Positions 11,087 to 24,172 of a stretch of DNA of 64,000 nucleotides are shown here, piece by piece (the first letter of the stretch is position 1; each line of letters begins with the position of its first letter). The stretch comes from Azadirachta indica (taxonomy: Eukaryota > Streptophyta > Magnoliopsida > Sapindales > Meliaceae): positions 14,273,871-14,337,870 of the forward strand of contig CM040451.1 of the NCBI GenBank assembly GCA_022749755.1, given 5' to 3'. The notes under the pieces were generated by a model. That model searched no databases and had not been told where the DNA came from. It saw only the letters and a list, made by a program, of their open reading frames with translations. The position numbers and the translations under genes were made by a program.

Positions 11087-14060
11087 ATGGCGACGGATAA
11101 ACCAAATGGAGAATCGACGGAAGAGAGGTGTCCGATAGAGGAAGTAGCTCTAATCGTGCCGGAAACCGACGACCCAACAATGCCAGTCATGACTTTTCGT
11201 GCATGGTTTCTTGGTCTAACGTCATGCACGTTGCTAATCTTCCTCAACACATTCTTCACCTTCCGCACGCAGCCCCTCACCATTTCTGCAATCCTCATGC
11301 AGATCTCTGTGCTTCCGATTGGCAAATTCATGGCCAGAATTCTTCCCACGAAGGAGTTCAGAGTTCTCGGTTGGAGTTTTAGTCTGAATCCTGGACCCTT
11401 CAATATTAAGGAGCATGTGATTATCACAGTCTTTGCGAATTGTGGGGTTTCTTTTGGTGGAGGTGATGCTTACTCCATAGGTGCTATTACTGTTATGAAA
11501 GCTTATTACAAACAAAGCTTGAATTTTCTCTGTGGCCTTCTTATAGTCCTGACCACTCAGGTTAAGTTGTTAACTCTTTGAATTATTTTGAATTCTTTGC
11601 GTTTTGATCCTCCTTGGACCTTGATTGCTTATGGGTGCTGAAATTAATTATGCAGATATTGGGATATGGGTGGGCTGGAATGCTGAGGAGGTACCTGGTG
11701 GATCCTTTGGAGATGTGGTGGCCATCAAATCTTGCTCAGGTTTCTCTGTTCAGGTCTGTTAGTCTGCCTTCACACTTGCTGTTTTCTAAAAATTATGTTT
11801 GGTTCACGAGAAAATATTAGGAAAAACGGGGAAAGAGATTGAACTTTTGGAATCTTAGATGATTTTTCCAAGAGTGGGACCCCAAACTAGAAAGCCCACC
11901 CTTTAACATAATTTGAGTTGGTTGTGTTTTCAATTCTTGGTGGGGTTGGGCTATAGGTACTTAGGAGCTGACCTGTAATTTTATTCTCCATAGTAGAAAT
12001 GAAGAGTGATCATAAAGCTATCAAAAATTCTCATGTGCAGACGTTAACATCTTTATCTTTTAAACTGCAAATTCAACATAAATAAATCAAAAGTTAACTA
12101 GAGCAAAATAGTGTTAATTCCATCATGTCAATTGCTTTGTTGTCACAGAGCACTTCATGAAAGGGAAGCAAAAAACAAAGGATTAAGCCGGATGCAATTC
12201 TTCCTTGTCACATTGGTAGCAAGCTTTGCTTACTATGCACTTCCCGGCTACCTGTTTCCGATCCTCACATTCTTTTCCTGGGTTTGCTGGGCATGGCCTC
12301 ACAGTATAACAGCACAGCAAATTGGTTCCGGCTACCATGGACTTGGTGTTGGCGCGTTCACTCTTGACTGGGCTGGGATCTCAGCTTACCACGGCAGTCC
12401 TCTGGTGACGCCATGGACATCTATTCTCAACGTTGGGATTGGTTTTGTCATGTTTATCTACATAATTGTTCCTCTCTGTTACTGGAAGTTCAACACTTTC
12501 GATGCTCGAAAATTCCCAATATTTTCCAATCAGTTGTTCACTTCCAGTGGGCACAAATATGATACCACCAAAATCTTGACTCCACAGTATGATCTAAATG
12601 TTGCTGCTTATAATAGTTATGGAAAACTTTACCTTAGCCCTCTATTTGCATTATCAATCGGATCAGGATTTGCAAGATTCACAGCAACTCTCACTCATGT
12701 GGCACTCTTTCATGGAAGGTAAGGTTGATTTCTTGCTTTCTTGTAGATGGTGGTTATCAGTGAGACTACTGTTCAATGAAATTAAAATCAACTTTGTTTC
12801 TTCAGTGATATTCTGAAGCAGAGCAGATCAGCAATGAAGAATGTGAAACTAGACGTTCATGCAAGACTGATGAAAAGTTACAAACAAGTTCCACAATGGT
12901 GGTTCCATATACTGTTAATCGGAAGCATTGGACTTTCTCTGTTAATGTCTTTTGTCTGGAAAGATGAAGTCCAGCTTCCATGGTGGGGAATGCTCTTTGC
13001 CTTTGGTTTGGCTTGGATTGTAACTCTTCCAATTGGAGTCATTCAAGCAACTACAAACCAGGTACTAAACCAAATGTTATACAAGATATGTGCCAAACTT
13101 AAGGTAGACTTGGAATGAAGAAAGATTTACCATCTTAAAGCTGTTTTTCGTTTACTATTTTGCAGCAACCTGGATATGATATCATAGCTCAGTTCATCAT
13201 TGGGTATATTCTACCAGGAAAACCAATTGCAAATCTTCTTTTCAAGATTTATGGGCGAATCAGCACCATCCATGCCCTGTCTTTCTTATCCGACCTAAAA
13301 CTCGGGCACTACATGAAAATTCCTCCCCGCTGCATGTACACGGCTCAGGTTCTTGTTGCTCAAATTTTCATCCTTCCTCCATATGTTGCCAATTTATGAA
13401 TAACAAGATACTGATTGTACAAATATGTTTTCTGTTATGCAGCTGGTGGGAACTTTAGTTGCTGGTGTAGTCAACCTTGGAGTTGCATGGTGGATGTTGG
13501 ATAGTGTCGAGAACATTTGTGATGTTGACGCACTCCATCCCGACAGCCCGTGGACTTGCCCCAAATACAGAGTAACCTTCGATGCTTCTGTAATCTGGGG
13601 TCTCATCGGACCAAAACGGTTGTTTGGTCCTGGTGGAATGTACCGGAACTTGGTTTGGTTATTCCTAGTTGGGGCTCTCTTACCGGTTCCCGTTTGGGTA
13701 CTGAGCAAAATTTTCCCGGAAAAGAAATGGATTCCCTTGATAAACATTCCCGTTATATCTTATGGCTTTGCTGGAATGCCACCAGCAACTCCTACCAACA
13801 TAGCTAGTTGGCTTGTCACTGGAATGATCTTCAACTACTTTGTGTTCCGGTACCACAAACGCTGGTGGCAGAAATATAACTATGTTCTGTCAGCAGCCCT
13901 GGATGCCGGAACAGCTTTCATGGGTGTTCTGCTGTTCTTTGCTCTGCAAAATAATAACATAGAGTTGAAGTGGTGGGGAACGCATGTCGATCATTGCCCA
14001 TTGGCGTCATGTCCGACAGCACCTGGTATCACTGCCGAAGGATGTCCCGTTTTCAAGTAG
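11087..14060 (+). CDS. OPT5: oligopeptide transporter, OPT1/OPT5 type
   Basis: Six exons: 11087-11560, 11656-11753, 12149-12718, 12806-13061, 13166-13348, 13443-14060, giving 732 aa, the usual OPT length. The protein is a polytopic membrane carrier of the plant PT clade of the OPT family, which imports tetra/pentapeptides or metal-chelate-like substrates with protons; substrate is not deducible here. Diagnostic plant OPT motifs are present: NPG at residues 101-103 (in SLNPGPFNIKEH) and KIPPR at 517-521. Other hallmark runs are GGGDAYSIGAITVMKAYYKQ, ILGYGWAGMLRRYLVDP, AWPHSITAQQIGSGYHGLG and SYGFAGMPPATPTNIASW. It ends DHCPLASCPTAPGI then CPVFK, as in Arabidopsis OPT1/OPT5. No frame break was seen. 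The 158-aa and 93-aa frames on the minus strand over exon 1 are antisense shadows. The paralogue number (1 versus 5) is uncertain. Confidence 0.95.
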
Positions 14061-14882
14061 GCTAAAATGCTTCACTAGTTACAGGAAGAAGGAGAAGTAT
14101 ATCGTAAAGACAGAATGAATTAAGCACTTGCTTGGAATTTTTGTACATGTTTATTTACCATAAAAGGGAAGAAGATAGGCTTCTTCTGTATGGTTGAAAG
14201 CAGAAATTTTCTGCTATAAGTTGTATCTTTCCAGTAGCTAACCACATAAATAAAAATCTAGCCTGTTTCTGGTTCAGTTCTAGCTGGTTTGCGTATTTCA
14301 TTATCTTCTTCTCAGAGGAATGGGAGAAAAAATAGAAATGCATGAAAATGAGACACAAAGTGATTGAGCTCAATCTACATACAGCAGTTCCACATTACCA
14401 CGTTATCATTGTTTCCTTTTTCTCGTTTTCTCTGTACCACCAAGCATCCCAAGAGATATATGACACCGATGTAGTACCCATAAGAGGCGTAAAGGGGATA
14501 AAATTTTGAAGAAAAATGGGAAAAAGATCATAATTTTTACTCAAGCCACATAAAGGAGATCCATTTAGCAGCATCTGACCAAGAGAATTTTAGCTGTTTT
14601 TTCCTTTATTAACGGCAATAAACTTGTAAATTTAGAAGCTTTTTACATTGTCAAAATTTCTAGCACCAGCGAAGTTTAAAAAGAACAACACGAACAAATA
14701 AATAAAATGGTGGATGAATAATCATCAAATATTTGCATATTATGTGAATACAACTTTAAGTTTCCATATGATGACGACTCCTTACTACTTGAGCAATTCT
14801 CATAACATCTACCTCTCCATAAATTATATTAACTACATATAGGAATGGAAGACTACAAAGTTGAGATAGATGTAGCATATTG
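14061..14882. other. 3' intergenic region between convergent OPT and KIN-beta2
   Basis: The genes converge here, so this is mostly the two 3' UTRs. No coding potential was recognised. Confidence 0.6.
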
Positions 14883-17559
14883 TTACCTCTGCATTGACTT
14901 ATAAAGCACCACGGTCACATACTTAGCTAAAAATCGATGTGTTGTACCGAGTGCCACCACGGATGGGCTGCTCTTCCCTTTTTGCATGTAGAGATGATTA
15001 AGGACCACATGTTGAGGTCTTGACAAAGGAGGTGGAATTTCCATGTATGATGCCGGAACATTGAGCAGTGTCATTTGAAGGTGTGGAGGAACTAATGGCG
15101 GCTCCTTGGCAAAATCGTCAGCAGTCAATTGCAAGTTGTTATAGCTCAATTCTGGAGACTGAGGAGGGTCAAAACCAGATATGCTTTCAAGGTCCTCTGG
15201 AACATATTCCTGCAACATGCATTGACAAACATCATTGGTCATAATTGAAAATTTCATTGAGCAACCATTCTGACTTACTGCTGTTTGTCTAATGCATTCT
15301 GTTTGTCTACCAGCACCAAGAAATGTTCTAAAATCAAAAGCCACCAGTCATTAATAAACATTAAATTCCCTTTTGGAGCTTTGTTCCAATCATGAGAGTT
15401 CAGGATCCCCTATCACAGTGCGTCTGCTTCCCATACTAGAGTATTTTGAACAAAACTCAACAAATCATAAACTAAAATTTCTATGCACTTGATGGCGATA
15501 GAATAGTTTAGCTTTGACTTCTACAAAAGAAGTGAATCAAATCTCTAAACTGTTGGGCATGTTTGTAGTTGATATAGTGGTGAATGATCATGAAGTTGAA
15601 AGTATTCCAAGGTGAAAAGAAACATCGGCAAAGTAAATATGCATGCGGCAGCAATAAAACTAAACGTCTTATGTTTGGGGATCAAATCCCGATCCAATTG
15701 GATTCCTGGAGGATTTAGCATATCTAAGTTGTTGACACTCTCTATAAATGAGTTCATATACACTTTCATTTTAGCTTAAGAAAGTTTTGATACTCAGCAG
15801 TATCCAAATAATAACAGTACGTAGCAGCTTTCACATCCTGACAGAGAATAACATGTTAATGGGAGTGCTCTACAATACAACTACGAAACATTCATACTTT
15901 GTGATGGAGAACATATTTAATATTTACCTGCAAGTCTAAGATGTTGTAAACATTGCCAACATCATCTTGGGCCCAAGGCAAGTCGGGGGCATGCCTCCAC
16001 TGTCCATCAACAAGAAACCGATACTGATAAACACCTGATGGCAGAACTTTCATTATAGTGAAGTCTTTGCCTGATCTCTGCAAGGGAATTCTGGCCAAGA
16101 ACATAAAAGGGTTATACATAAGACATTTTGATGGAAGTTAATAGACCACGAAAAAATTAGAATTTCCTTTAAATTAACAGAGAAAAAAAGGCATTGAATT
16201 TCTTTAACCTTGTCTTCCAGTTATCCCATGATCCCTCCACTGCCACTTCCTGGCCATCATGATTCCAGGTTATCATTGTAGGAATTCTTACTTCGTTACT
16301 AGTGTCATCATAACCAGAAGAGGATTGCATCCAGGAAGGATTGGGAATGTGTATCTCATCAGGTCTTTGCAATGGAACCACTGGAACCTGTAAAAAGAAA
16401 CATAACAAGACAATGAAAACCATAGTTTTCATAAATTTAGTTACAAGAACAAACATCAACATAAGCAATCAAAATTATTTAGCACGCCAGCCACCCCAAA
16501 ACACGTTCTTTCCTACATGAAGCAGAATCAAAAGCTAAGAACTTTCTTCCAAATTGACAAAAGAGACTCATGTCATATATGTCTCCTAACCATGACGATA
16601 CTTAATTATCATTCACCATCTATGGATCCAAATCTATTTAAAATAATGAAGGAGAAGAAAAATAAACTGAAAAGTTCTCTGTGATTGAATCGCTTTAAGA
16701 TTCTGACAAACGATTCTGACAAAACTCTAATAGAACGAAGATTAAATACTGATGAGCACATAACAAGTAAGATATGACACTGAACAAATAACAGCAAATT
16801 CCATGGCATCTCTAAAATTCTCAAACCGGCAATTCAACTAGAACTACTCAAAGAAACTAAAACCCATCAAAACTAAACTGTTTTTGTACTAATTGATAGA
16901 ATGACTCATCTTGAGCTCCAACAATATGACAGAACCAAACAAAATCTTAAAAAGAGAACAAACAAGAATCAACTCCATTTCAAAATCAAAACTTGATAAC
17001 AAACCCACATGATATCTAAACCCTTTCACCGAGAAAACCAAGACCTTCGTCATCAAAGCAATTAAAAAAGAACTAGGAATAGCAATAAAACAGCAATAAA
17101 GATACAACTGAACTCCTCAAACAAACTACAGCCAATTTAAAAAAATAAAATAAACTGTTTTGTACTAACGGATAAAACGACTGCTCTTGAGCTCCAACAA
17201 CATCAGAATCAATTTCATTTCAAAATCAAAACTTGATAAAAACCCTTAATCAAAATTTAATTATTTCACCAAGAAAACCCACACATATGTCATCAAAGCA
17301 ATAAGAAAGAACTAGTGTTACTGATCAAAAGAACCAAAATAACAAAACTAACAAAAGGAGAAAACAGAAGAAGAAAATAAAATCCAACCTGAGGAGCAAA
17401 CATAAGAGGAGAGTGTGTAGCTCGAGGGCTATGAGGAGGAGACTGACCAATCAAACCATCTGATACAACAATTCCTTCTTCTTGAACACTATTATTACTT
17501 TCTCCTTCTTCAATCCCAGATGCACTACTTCCATCTTCTCTTCCATTCACATTACCCAT
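14883..17559 (-). CDS. KINB2: SnRK1 regulatory beta subunit (KIN-beta2 / AKINbeta2)
   Basis: Four minus-strand exons, 17389-17559, 16209-16387, 15928-16090 and 14883-15209, give 279 aa (Arabidopsis KIN-beta2 is close to 290). The protein starts MGNVNG, a strong N-myristoylation signal that tethers SnRK1 to membranes. A Ser/Pro segment ([20 protein letters not shown]) precedes a CBM48/glycogen-binding-like domain at about residues 90-171 ([21 protein letters not shown], then [20 protein letters not shown]). The C-terminal ASC/AMPKBI domain, about 190-279 ([41 protein letters not shown]), binds the alpha kinase and beta-gamma subunit. SnRK1 is the plant energy-sensing kinase. Intron 1 is about 1 kb and holds a degenerate tandem duplication. 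The gene is head to head with mtACP3. Identification is firm for KIN-beta1/2 type; beta2 is preferred from the N-terminal sequence. Confidence 0.95.
16873..17317. repeat. degenerate tandem duplication inside KIN-beta2 intron 1
   Basis: Two diverged copies of about 165-200 bases lie at about 16873-17077 and 17151-17317. Shared landmarks in order are AACTGTTTT(T)GTACTAA, CTTGAGCTCCAACAA, CATTTCAAAATCAAAACTTGATAA, TTTCACC(G/A)AGAAAACC and GTCATCAAAGCAAT followed by AAAGAACTAG. The copies differ by several indels. Only non-coding DNA is affected. Confidence 0.75.
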
Positions 17560-19137
17560 TATTAAATTAGAGAAATTTCAATTAACCCAAAAAAAAAAAA
17601 AAAAAACACAAATGAAATCCCAATTGTAAAATTATCTCAGCCCCTCATGATTCTTCCTTTGAAATTACAACCACTATCAGTTAAAAATAAGATCAACCCA
17701 ATTGATAAAATTTTGATGAAAAAAAAAAAATACAGATGCGGGATTGGAAGTGAAAGTAAAATTAGAGTAAATTAAGAATGATATTATTAATAATCTCCGC
17801 TGAATTTGGAAGATCGAATGGTGGCCCAATGAATGAGATGGGTGTTGGGTTAAGTGGAGAGATGGATGCTAAGTCACGTCATTGTTTTGACACAGTCTTT
17901 ACTTTCCCTTTTCCCTTTACTTTCCCTGCTACTATATCTCCTAATAATGAAATAATCTTATTAATAAAAAAATATTATTATCTATCAAAATTATCATGAT
18001 AACAATAATAATAAATTGTTAATATATTTTATATATTTTTTTCAGAAACGAAATTTTTAATTTTTCTATGTGATTTTTGCTCAATATTATCTCTTGAGAG
18101 AGCTAACACAAGAGTACTTAATCATCATAATCAGGGTAATAATTGAGCTCATTGTTATCATATAATATTCAATAACTAAATCTAATTTTTCTAACTTTTA
18201 AGTTAATGATTTTTTAAAATATTCAAAAAAAATTTGTATTAAAAAATTTCCCTTTAATAATAGTGCGATGAGGCTTGTCTTTAATGGGCCCAAATTCCAG
18301 GCCCCGTTTACGAAATGGATCCACGAGCAACCACAAATGATCGACGAGGAGACATCCATCAAACTCAACGGTCTCTTCAAGGGAACGTTTTCTCTGCGGC
18401 AATTAGTCGAACAGAGCACCTGCCTAAACGTAGTGCAAGTCAATATCCACCGCACAGATTAGAGACTCGTGAGTCACCAATTCCTGCCGCCGTCCTTTTT
18501 CTTCCCAGTTTTTGAGTTCTTATGTAAGATTCTTGTCATCATGCTATTATGGACCATGTTTTTGATTGAAATTCTGAAACTTCCTGCTTTCCTCTGTTAC
18601 CATCTTGGTAACGTGCTAGCACACGCAAGCTAGATTTTTCTTTTTCTTTTTTTTTTTTAAAAAAAAAAAGATTTTTTTGTATTTGGGTTCCGGATTTAAT
18701 GCCATTTCTGTTGCATTATCATATACAATGAAATAATCAGCCCTAAAGTTTATAACTTTGAATAATTTCAAATATGCAATGCAATGGATAACACTGTTCA
18801 CACCTTGTTAAATTTTAAGTCACGTGTTTTAACTTGTGGTACTTCCGGCTCTGTTCTTTTTCTGAACCAAGAATTTTCTTAGAAGTTTCCTAGATGAGAA
18901 TATAAGTGAATTTGGCGATCCAAATTATCAACATACATACCATACCATTTGAAAATTCTCCAGAATTCCCTAGCACTTCTGCTGTCATGGTTACTTTTGA
19001 CTTCAGAGGGTTAGAAGTTATTGGTAAATTAAATGGAATTCTCTGTCGATCTTTACTCTTCTTGTTCTTATTGCTTTAGTATCGTCTGCATACATATCTT
19101 TAATATTTTGGGTGATTTCATTTCAGCTACCCTTAAC
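17560..19137. promoter_or_regulatory. divergent promoter region of KIN-beta2 and mtACP3, with mtACP3 5' leader intron
   Basis: The two genes are transcribed away from each other here. A site II-type element TGGGCC is present on each side: GGCCCA at 17823-17828 (reads TGGGCC toward KIN-beta2) and TGGGCC at 18295-18300 (toward mtACP3). Such elements are known in promoters of plant mitochondrial and housekeeping genes. The less AT-rich segment at about 18285-18520 probably contains the mtACP3 transcription start and a 5' UTR exon; a pyrimidine-rich acceptor TTTCAG ends at 19126, 12 bases before the ATG, so the leader is probably spliced. The donor is not certain. Confidence 0.5.
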
Positions 19138-19712
19138 ATGCAAAGCATTAGGGACTCTATTTTGAGGTATGTGAGGGTGAGGGGAAATAGTGGACCTTGG
19201 CTCTTCACGAGGAGCGGAAGTGTGGTCAACCGACTAAGCAGGCAGATGTGCGCACCCACTGGTACAAGCCTCGATCAAATAATGGATCGAGTGGTTGGAC
19301 TGGTTAAGAAATTCGACAAAATTGATGCTGAAAAGGTATAATTAATCAACGGTTTTTGTGTTTTATAGTACTTCTATGCCATTTTTGTTCGTCTTAAAAT
19401 GACTTGTCACCAATTACTCTGTCTGTGGTCAATTTAGTTCGTTTAATAGGTAACGCTGCTTGTCGAGTTATGCTCTGGTTTGAAAGGGAAGATTTTTGTA
19501 ATTCATACTAGTTTCACTTGGAAATTGATCAGGTTACTGAAACAGCTGATTTCCAAAAAGATTTGAGCTTGGACAGCTTAGACATGGTGGAGCTTGTCAT
19601 GGCTTTCGAGACAGAGTTCTCCATCGAAATCCCAGAAGAGAAAGCAGATAAGCTTACATGCTGTGCTGATGTTGCAAAATACATTGCCGAGGAAAAAACT
19701 GTAACGTCCTGA
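19138..19712 (+). CDS. mtACP3: mitochondrial acyl carrier protein (mtACP3-like)
   Basis: Two coding exons, 19138-19335 and 19533-19712, give 125 aa. The start at 19138 directly follows the putative 5' UTR acceptor. The first ~45 residues are Arg/Ser-rich and lack acidic residues apart from one Asp, as expected for a mitochondrial presequence. The ACP fold follows (SLDQIMDRVVGLVKKFDKID, then FQKDLSLDSLDMVELVMAFE, then EFSIEIPEEKADKLTCCADV). Ser81 in the D-S-L motif is the 4'-phosphopantetheine attachment site. The KLTCC run is characteristic of the Arabidopsis mtACP3 type. ACP carries growing acyl chains in mitochondrial fatty acid and lipoate synthesis, and small ACPs also associate with complex I; which role this paralogue has cannot be read here. 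The Ole e 1-like gene downstream is convergent. Confidence 0.93.
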
Positions 19713-20217
19713 GTTGTTTCCAATTTTAAATGCAGTCGGACTTCCTTTATTGATATGCTTTTGAGGTTCTGATGCCATTATTTACTCCCGTGAAAGATTT
19801 AGGTGTTGGGTTGCCTTCTCACTTTATTGTTCTCCTGAGTATTGTAATACATTCATAAATTATCTAACTCTTCTTGATCTCGAGCTACATTCCCTTATGA
19901 TACAAAATATTTTTATACATCCATAACCGAATATCATTTCATTAACAGCACTCGAAGCTTGCTATATGTAACAAAAGAAAACATTATGAAACCATCACTC
20001 AAGGCTCGCTCTGTAACAGAACATATTGTTATTTACACACATTTTGCGCCCGATATTGTTCTTCATCCTCTTACCAATATGCGTATACTTATAAAAGTGA
20101 TAGGTAGAGTGAGATAGAACTCTTGCAACTCTATATTGTGACTTCAGCGCCATCTATGAGTTGAAGTGCCGTTGTATCCCAATTTTTCAAGCTGCATCTT
20201 CACCATGTTCATGTAAT
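19713..20217. other. 3' UTR/intergenic region between convergent mtACP3 and Ole e 1-like genes
   Basis: No coding potential was seen. It is bounded by the stop codons of two convergent genes and probably consists mainly of their 3' UTRs. Confidence 0.6.
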
Positions 20218-22083
20218 CTACCAGGAAATCTGTTTGTCGTTGCTTCCTTTAGTGGTGCATGCTCGTAGAGGCTTAGATGTGAGATGCAAGAACCTTATTC
20301 TACCGGCTGCGTAAGTGCGGATGCCATTCCCGACTGATGATAATCTTAGTCCTTTGTGCTTCTTGACATAAGCTGGTCGACAGAGTGAGTTCTTGGGCAT
20401 TCGAAGAACTTTAACCGAACATGTCTTGTCCAAGTTTGGAATTGCATGCAAATGTGAAGGAAGATCAACCATAAAATCTCCATATTCATCTGTAAATGCT
20501 TGAGTTTTTGTTATGGTTTTTCTGTGGCTGCTGTGGCAGTAAACAGTCACCAAAGCACCTGCAAAATAATGAAAGGGATGTAAATTGTCAATTTCGAATA
20601 TGATTACCGAACGATCTAACATTAATTTCAATAATACCCATTTCTTTCAAGACTAGTTATACCCTAATTAATAAAATGAAATACCCTTTTCAGCTATATT
20701 CTATACATGAAATAAACAAGATTATTAATGTAAAATGTTGTTTTTGCTTGCAAGTTCATCTCTGTAATCATTGCTTTCAAGAAAATAAATTAAGAATGAA
20801 AATTTAGCAACGATTTTTAAAGAAAGTACAGTTGTTTGCACGAAATGAATACACGGCTCTATCATTAATTGCTTGTAATATTTGAATTACCAAATTTTTA
20901 TTAACTCATAATCATTGAAGATCTGATCACGTTAAGATTTAAAAAGGGAATTTATACATAATTATGACACAAATCAGTTTATTGGTTCATAGCAAATTCA
21001 AAGTTAAAATTAAGTTTGTGCTTAGACAAATGGGAAAATTTTTTATTTTGCTTGATTTTGGAGTTGTTCGAAGGTTAATATTAATGGTGACTTTTCACCA
21101 ATACTTAGTTATGACATCCTCCCTAACCCTAGATTTCTTTGACGACAAGTTTGGTCATAAGGTTGAAGAAGACCTAAAAGTATAGAAAGCAACGAGAAAA
21201 AAAGGGTACAAAAGCACTTACGTAATAGGATCCAAATCCATGTTCTTGGCTAAAGCACTTTTGCTATATTATTAAGATCGTTCAAAGCTTTTTCTTTCTT
21301 ATTATTATAATACTTTTGAGAAGAAATTCCATTTATAGAATCCCTTAAACCTCCACCAAGCTGTCCAAACCCTAGCTACTTTCCTTATAATTACCATCTG
21401 CATGTGCTAATATATTTTATCAACAGAAAAATTAAAAGAAAAGAAAGTTGCAAAGATTTGAGTATTTTTGTTAGAATCCAAAAGTTAAAATGTTTAATAA
21501 ATACTCATCATATGAAATACTTGATAACTAATGATTTCGTTTGCAGTATCTGAGAGAGATCTCAAAGCTAATATATTTGATCTTTACAAAGGAAAAATAA
21601 GTGAAAATTTTTGTAACTTAAACTATATTGGTAACTGTTTGTTTAAATTTAAAAGCATAATAGATAAAATGTTTAATAAATACTCTCTATTAATATTTGA
21701 TAAATTATTAATTTCATTTTATAATATCTGTATCCGTATCTGTTACAGATGCCAGCAGCTTAAACGTGGAAAATTACAAGTTATAGATGAGTAGATAAGT
21801 TAGGAATATCACCTGCTATTGGCCATGCACGGAGCTGATCTTCGCCATGCAAGCAAGCTTCACAGAGGACGGTGCCAGTGACCAGAACGGTCGACAGCTT
21901 CTCCTCTCCGTAGCCAGCCATTTGCACCATTTCCTCTCTGGTTGACAACGTGTACAGCGGCTTCTCCGCTTCCGCCATTGAAGGTTGAAGAACGATGATG
22001 AGAAAGGAGCATAAGAGGATCAAGAAATTGGTCGTCGTCTTCGTCTTCTTCGCAAGACTGCTGCAGCCGTGAAAGTAGCTCAT
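20218..22083 (-). CDS. secreted pollen Ole e 1 / extensin-family protein
   Basis: Two minus-strand exons, 21813-22083 and 20218-20558, joined in phase 1 (Gly codon split), give 203 aa. The ATG at 22083 is chosen because the open frame upstream of it has no ATG. A hydrophobic stretch at about residues 19-33 (NFLILLCSFLIIVLQ, followed by PSMAEAE) is a typical signal peptide core with a small-residue cleavage site. The mature part has the Ole e 1-like pattern: VTGTVLCEAC, then ALVTVYCHSS, AFTDEYGDFMVDLP and KTCSVKVLRMP, with cysteines spaced for disulfides. Members are secreted cell-wall-associated proteins of mostly unknown biochemical role; many are not pollen-specific. Its intron is about 1.25 kb. 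Arabidopsis AT5G47635 holds the equivalent place beside mtACP3, from memory. Confidence 0.85.
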
Positions 22084-24104
22084 CTTCTTTGTGTTTCTGC
22101 TTTCCAAAAATGTTTTGTATTACGTAATACTGGGTTGATTACAGAGCCAACAAAGAGGCTCCTCATTTGGTTTTATAGACAAATTTTAGTCGATATTCAT
22201 ACGGGGTAATCACATAGGGGTCCCTATTCTTTTATGGTTTTATAAATAAACATATAAGTTCTACATTTGTAATAATTAAATCTCTAACTCTTATTCTTTT
22301 GAATAACAAAACTACTACCTCATACATTCTAATATGTAACTCAAAGTTACTCGTACTCTGGATGCCATCTCACCTCTATTTGTGAATAATCGATCTCTCT
22401 CGGTCTCTCTCTCTCCCTCACTCACTCTAATTTTGGCTCAATTAGATATATGAAAAATTATTTTAAGTAGCAATTATATAAATTTTTTGTACAACTTTGC
22501 ATAATAGGTCAATAATAATTGCCAAAAAAATAAAAATAAAGGGTACTTTTTAATAATTTCATATATTTGAGATCATAGATCTATTTGTTATAATTTATAA
22601 ATATATAAAATTGTCTTTATTTTTATAAAAATTTAAAATATTAGTGGCCCTCATGTTATTATCCTAGATTTATTCAGATGCGCTCTTGCTTACATAATCC
22701 AAATTACGTTCACAACCCTGATAGGTGACCTAACAGATATGAAAAGAGGCAAGAGAACATGGGGGGCATAGAAATTTAAAGGGCAAAAGAGGGCTATAAG
22801 CGTCTTTGCAGGAGTTGGAAGTTAGATTGGAAGTTAAATGTTAGGTTGGTAGCCTACTCTTATCGTTCGTCTGCGTGTATTATTCTAGTCGTGTTTTTTA
22901 ATAAGAAGATTAAATTTAAGCACAAAACATTCGTTTACCAAAGCTTCAATTTAAACATTTAAACATACACACATACATGTGACATGTACGTTTCATAACC
23001 TTGAAGATTTGCCGTTACTATTTTCAAGCCTGCCCCAACTAACTATGCCCTCAACATCTTTAATTTCTTTTCATTTTTAATTTTTGAAACTTTAATGTCT
23101 GTAATTTAGTATTTTTGATGAATCACACCACGTACAGATGGCAAATGATCAAGTGGGTAGAGTAAAATTGGGGAATTTGATGATATATGATCTAATTGAT
23201 TGTAAAAACATTTTAACAAATTAATTGATTGGGGGTTCCCTTGCTCCTATATTGAAAGCATACTCTATACCACAAAATCGATGTTATTTAAAATGATTTA
23301 CCAACCTCAGTTCTTCTTATTGAGATCAATGTTACTTGTCTTTTTTCAAGATGATCCAGTGATGTAGATTATTAATGATGAGGTGAATGGTATAAATATG
23401 TGATAGTAACGTGATATTTACAAATTTAAGTTTATCACATGATTTGTACTAAAAACAAAAAAAGGTTTAAGCAATAAATTGAAAAGAACTTTATAATAAA
23501 TTAGAGATAAATAGGTTTTTTAATATTGAACATGGCAAGTGACATGGAAATTAATTAATGACCAATTGTGGCAATTTATTTAAATTTATTTCGAGATGCT
23601 TTTTATGAATTGGGCCACATGTAAAATGTTGGCCGGCCCATGAAAGGAAATGCTCGTATTGAGGTTCGAGTCCCAAGCCATGCAAGTAAAGTTAAAATCT
23701 ATTTGTTCATTAATAATAATAATAATAATTTTTGTGTGTGTGTGTGTGTGTGTTTATATCAATACTTTATATCAAAGTGTCTATTGAAAACCTGTGTTTT
23801 TTAACCTATTTTAGTAATGATATAGTACAAATTTTCTGTGCCATGAATAATTTTGACCTTTTTATTTTATTGAATAAAAATTAAGATTTATAATTTAAAA
23901 AAGAAAACGGTTATGCACGTTGGAACATTAGACGGAGTTTTTAATTAATCATGCGAGAATGATATCATGAAATGGACCGAAAATCATATCATAATTTCAT
24001 AGCAGCATTAATTTGGGTCCTGTGATAATTGCATTTGATATGAAGACCAAAATAAAAATAGAGTGAGAGATGACAAATTAAATATAGCCACCAAGCTATA
24101 TATT

Positions 24105-24172
24105 ATACATACATACATACATACATACATACATACATACATGCATACATACACGCATACATACATACATAG
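24105..24172. repeat. (ATAC)n microsatellite
   Basis: About 17 tetranucleotide units of the CATA/ATAC type, interrupted by single G substitutions (ATGC, ACGC) near the middle. Likely length-polymorphic. Confidence 0.9.

Noticed and set aside
10951..11515. Long minus-strand open frames (158 and 93 aa) over OPT exon 1
   Set aside because: They lie antisense to a highly conserved coding exon, match no family I know and have no promoter; they are shadows of OPT codon usage.
18266..18515. Short frames with Pro/Arg content in the mtACP3 leader region
   Set aside because: They overlap each other on both strands and fall where a 5' UTR is expected; no known peptide was recognised.
23640..23690. GGTTCGAGTCCC, resembling a pol III B box (tRNA or SINE)
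   Set aside because: No cloverleaf can be folded around it and no convincing A box lies at the right distance upstream.
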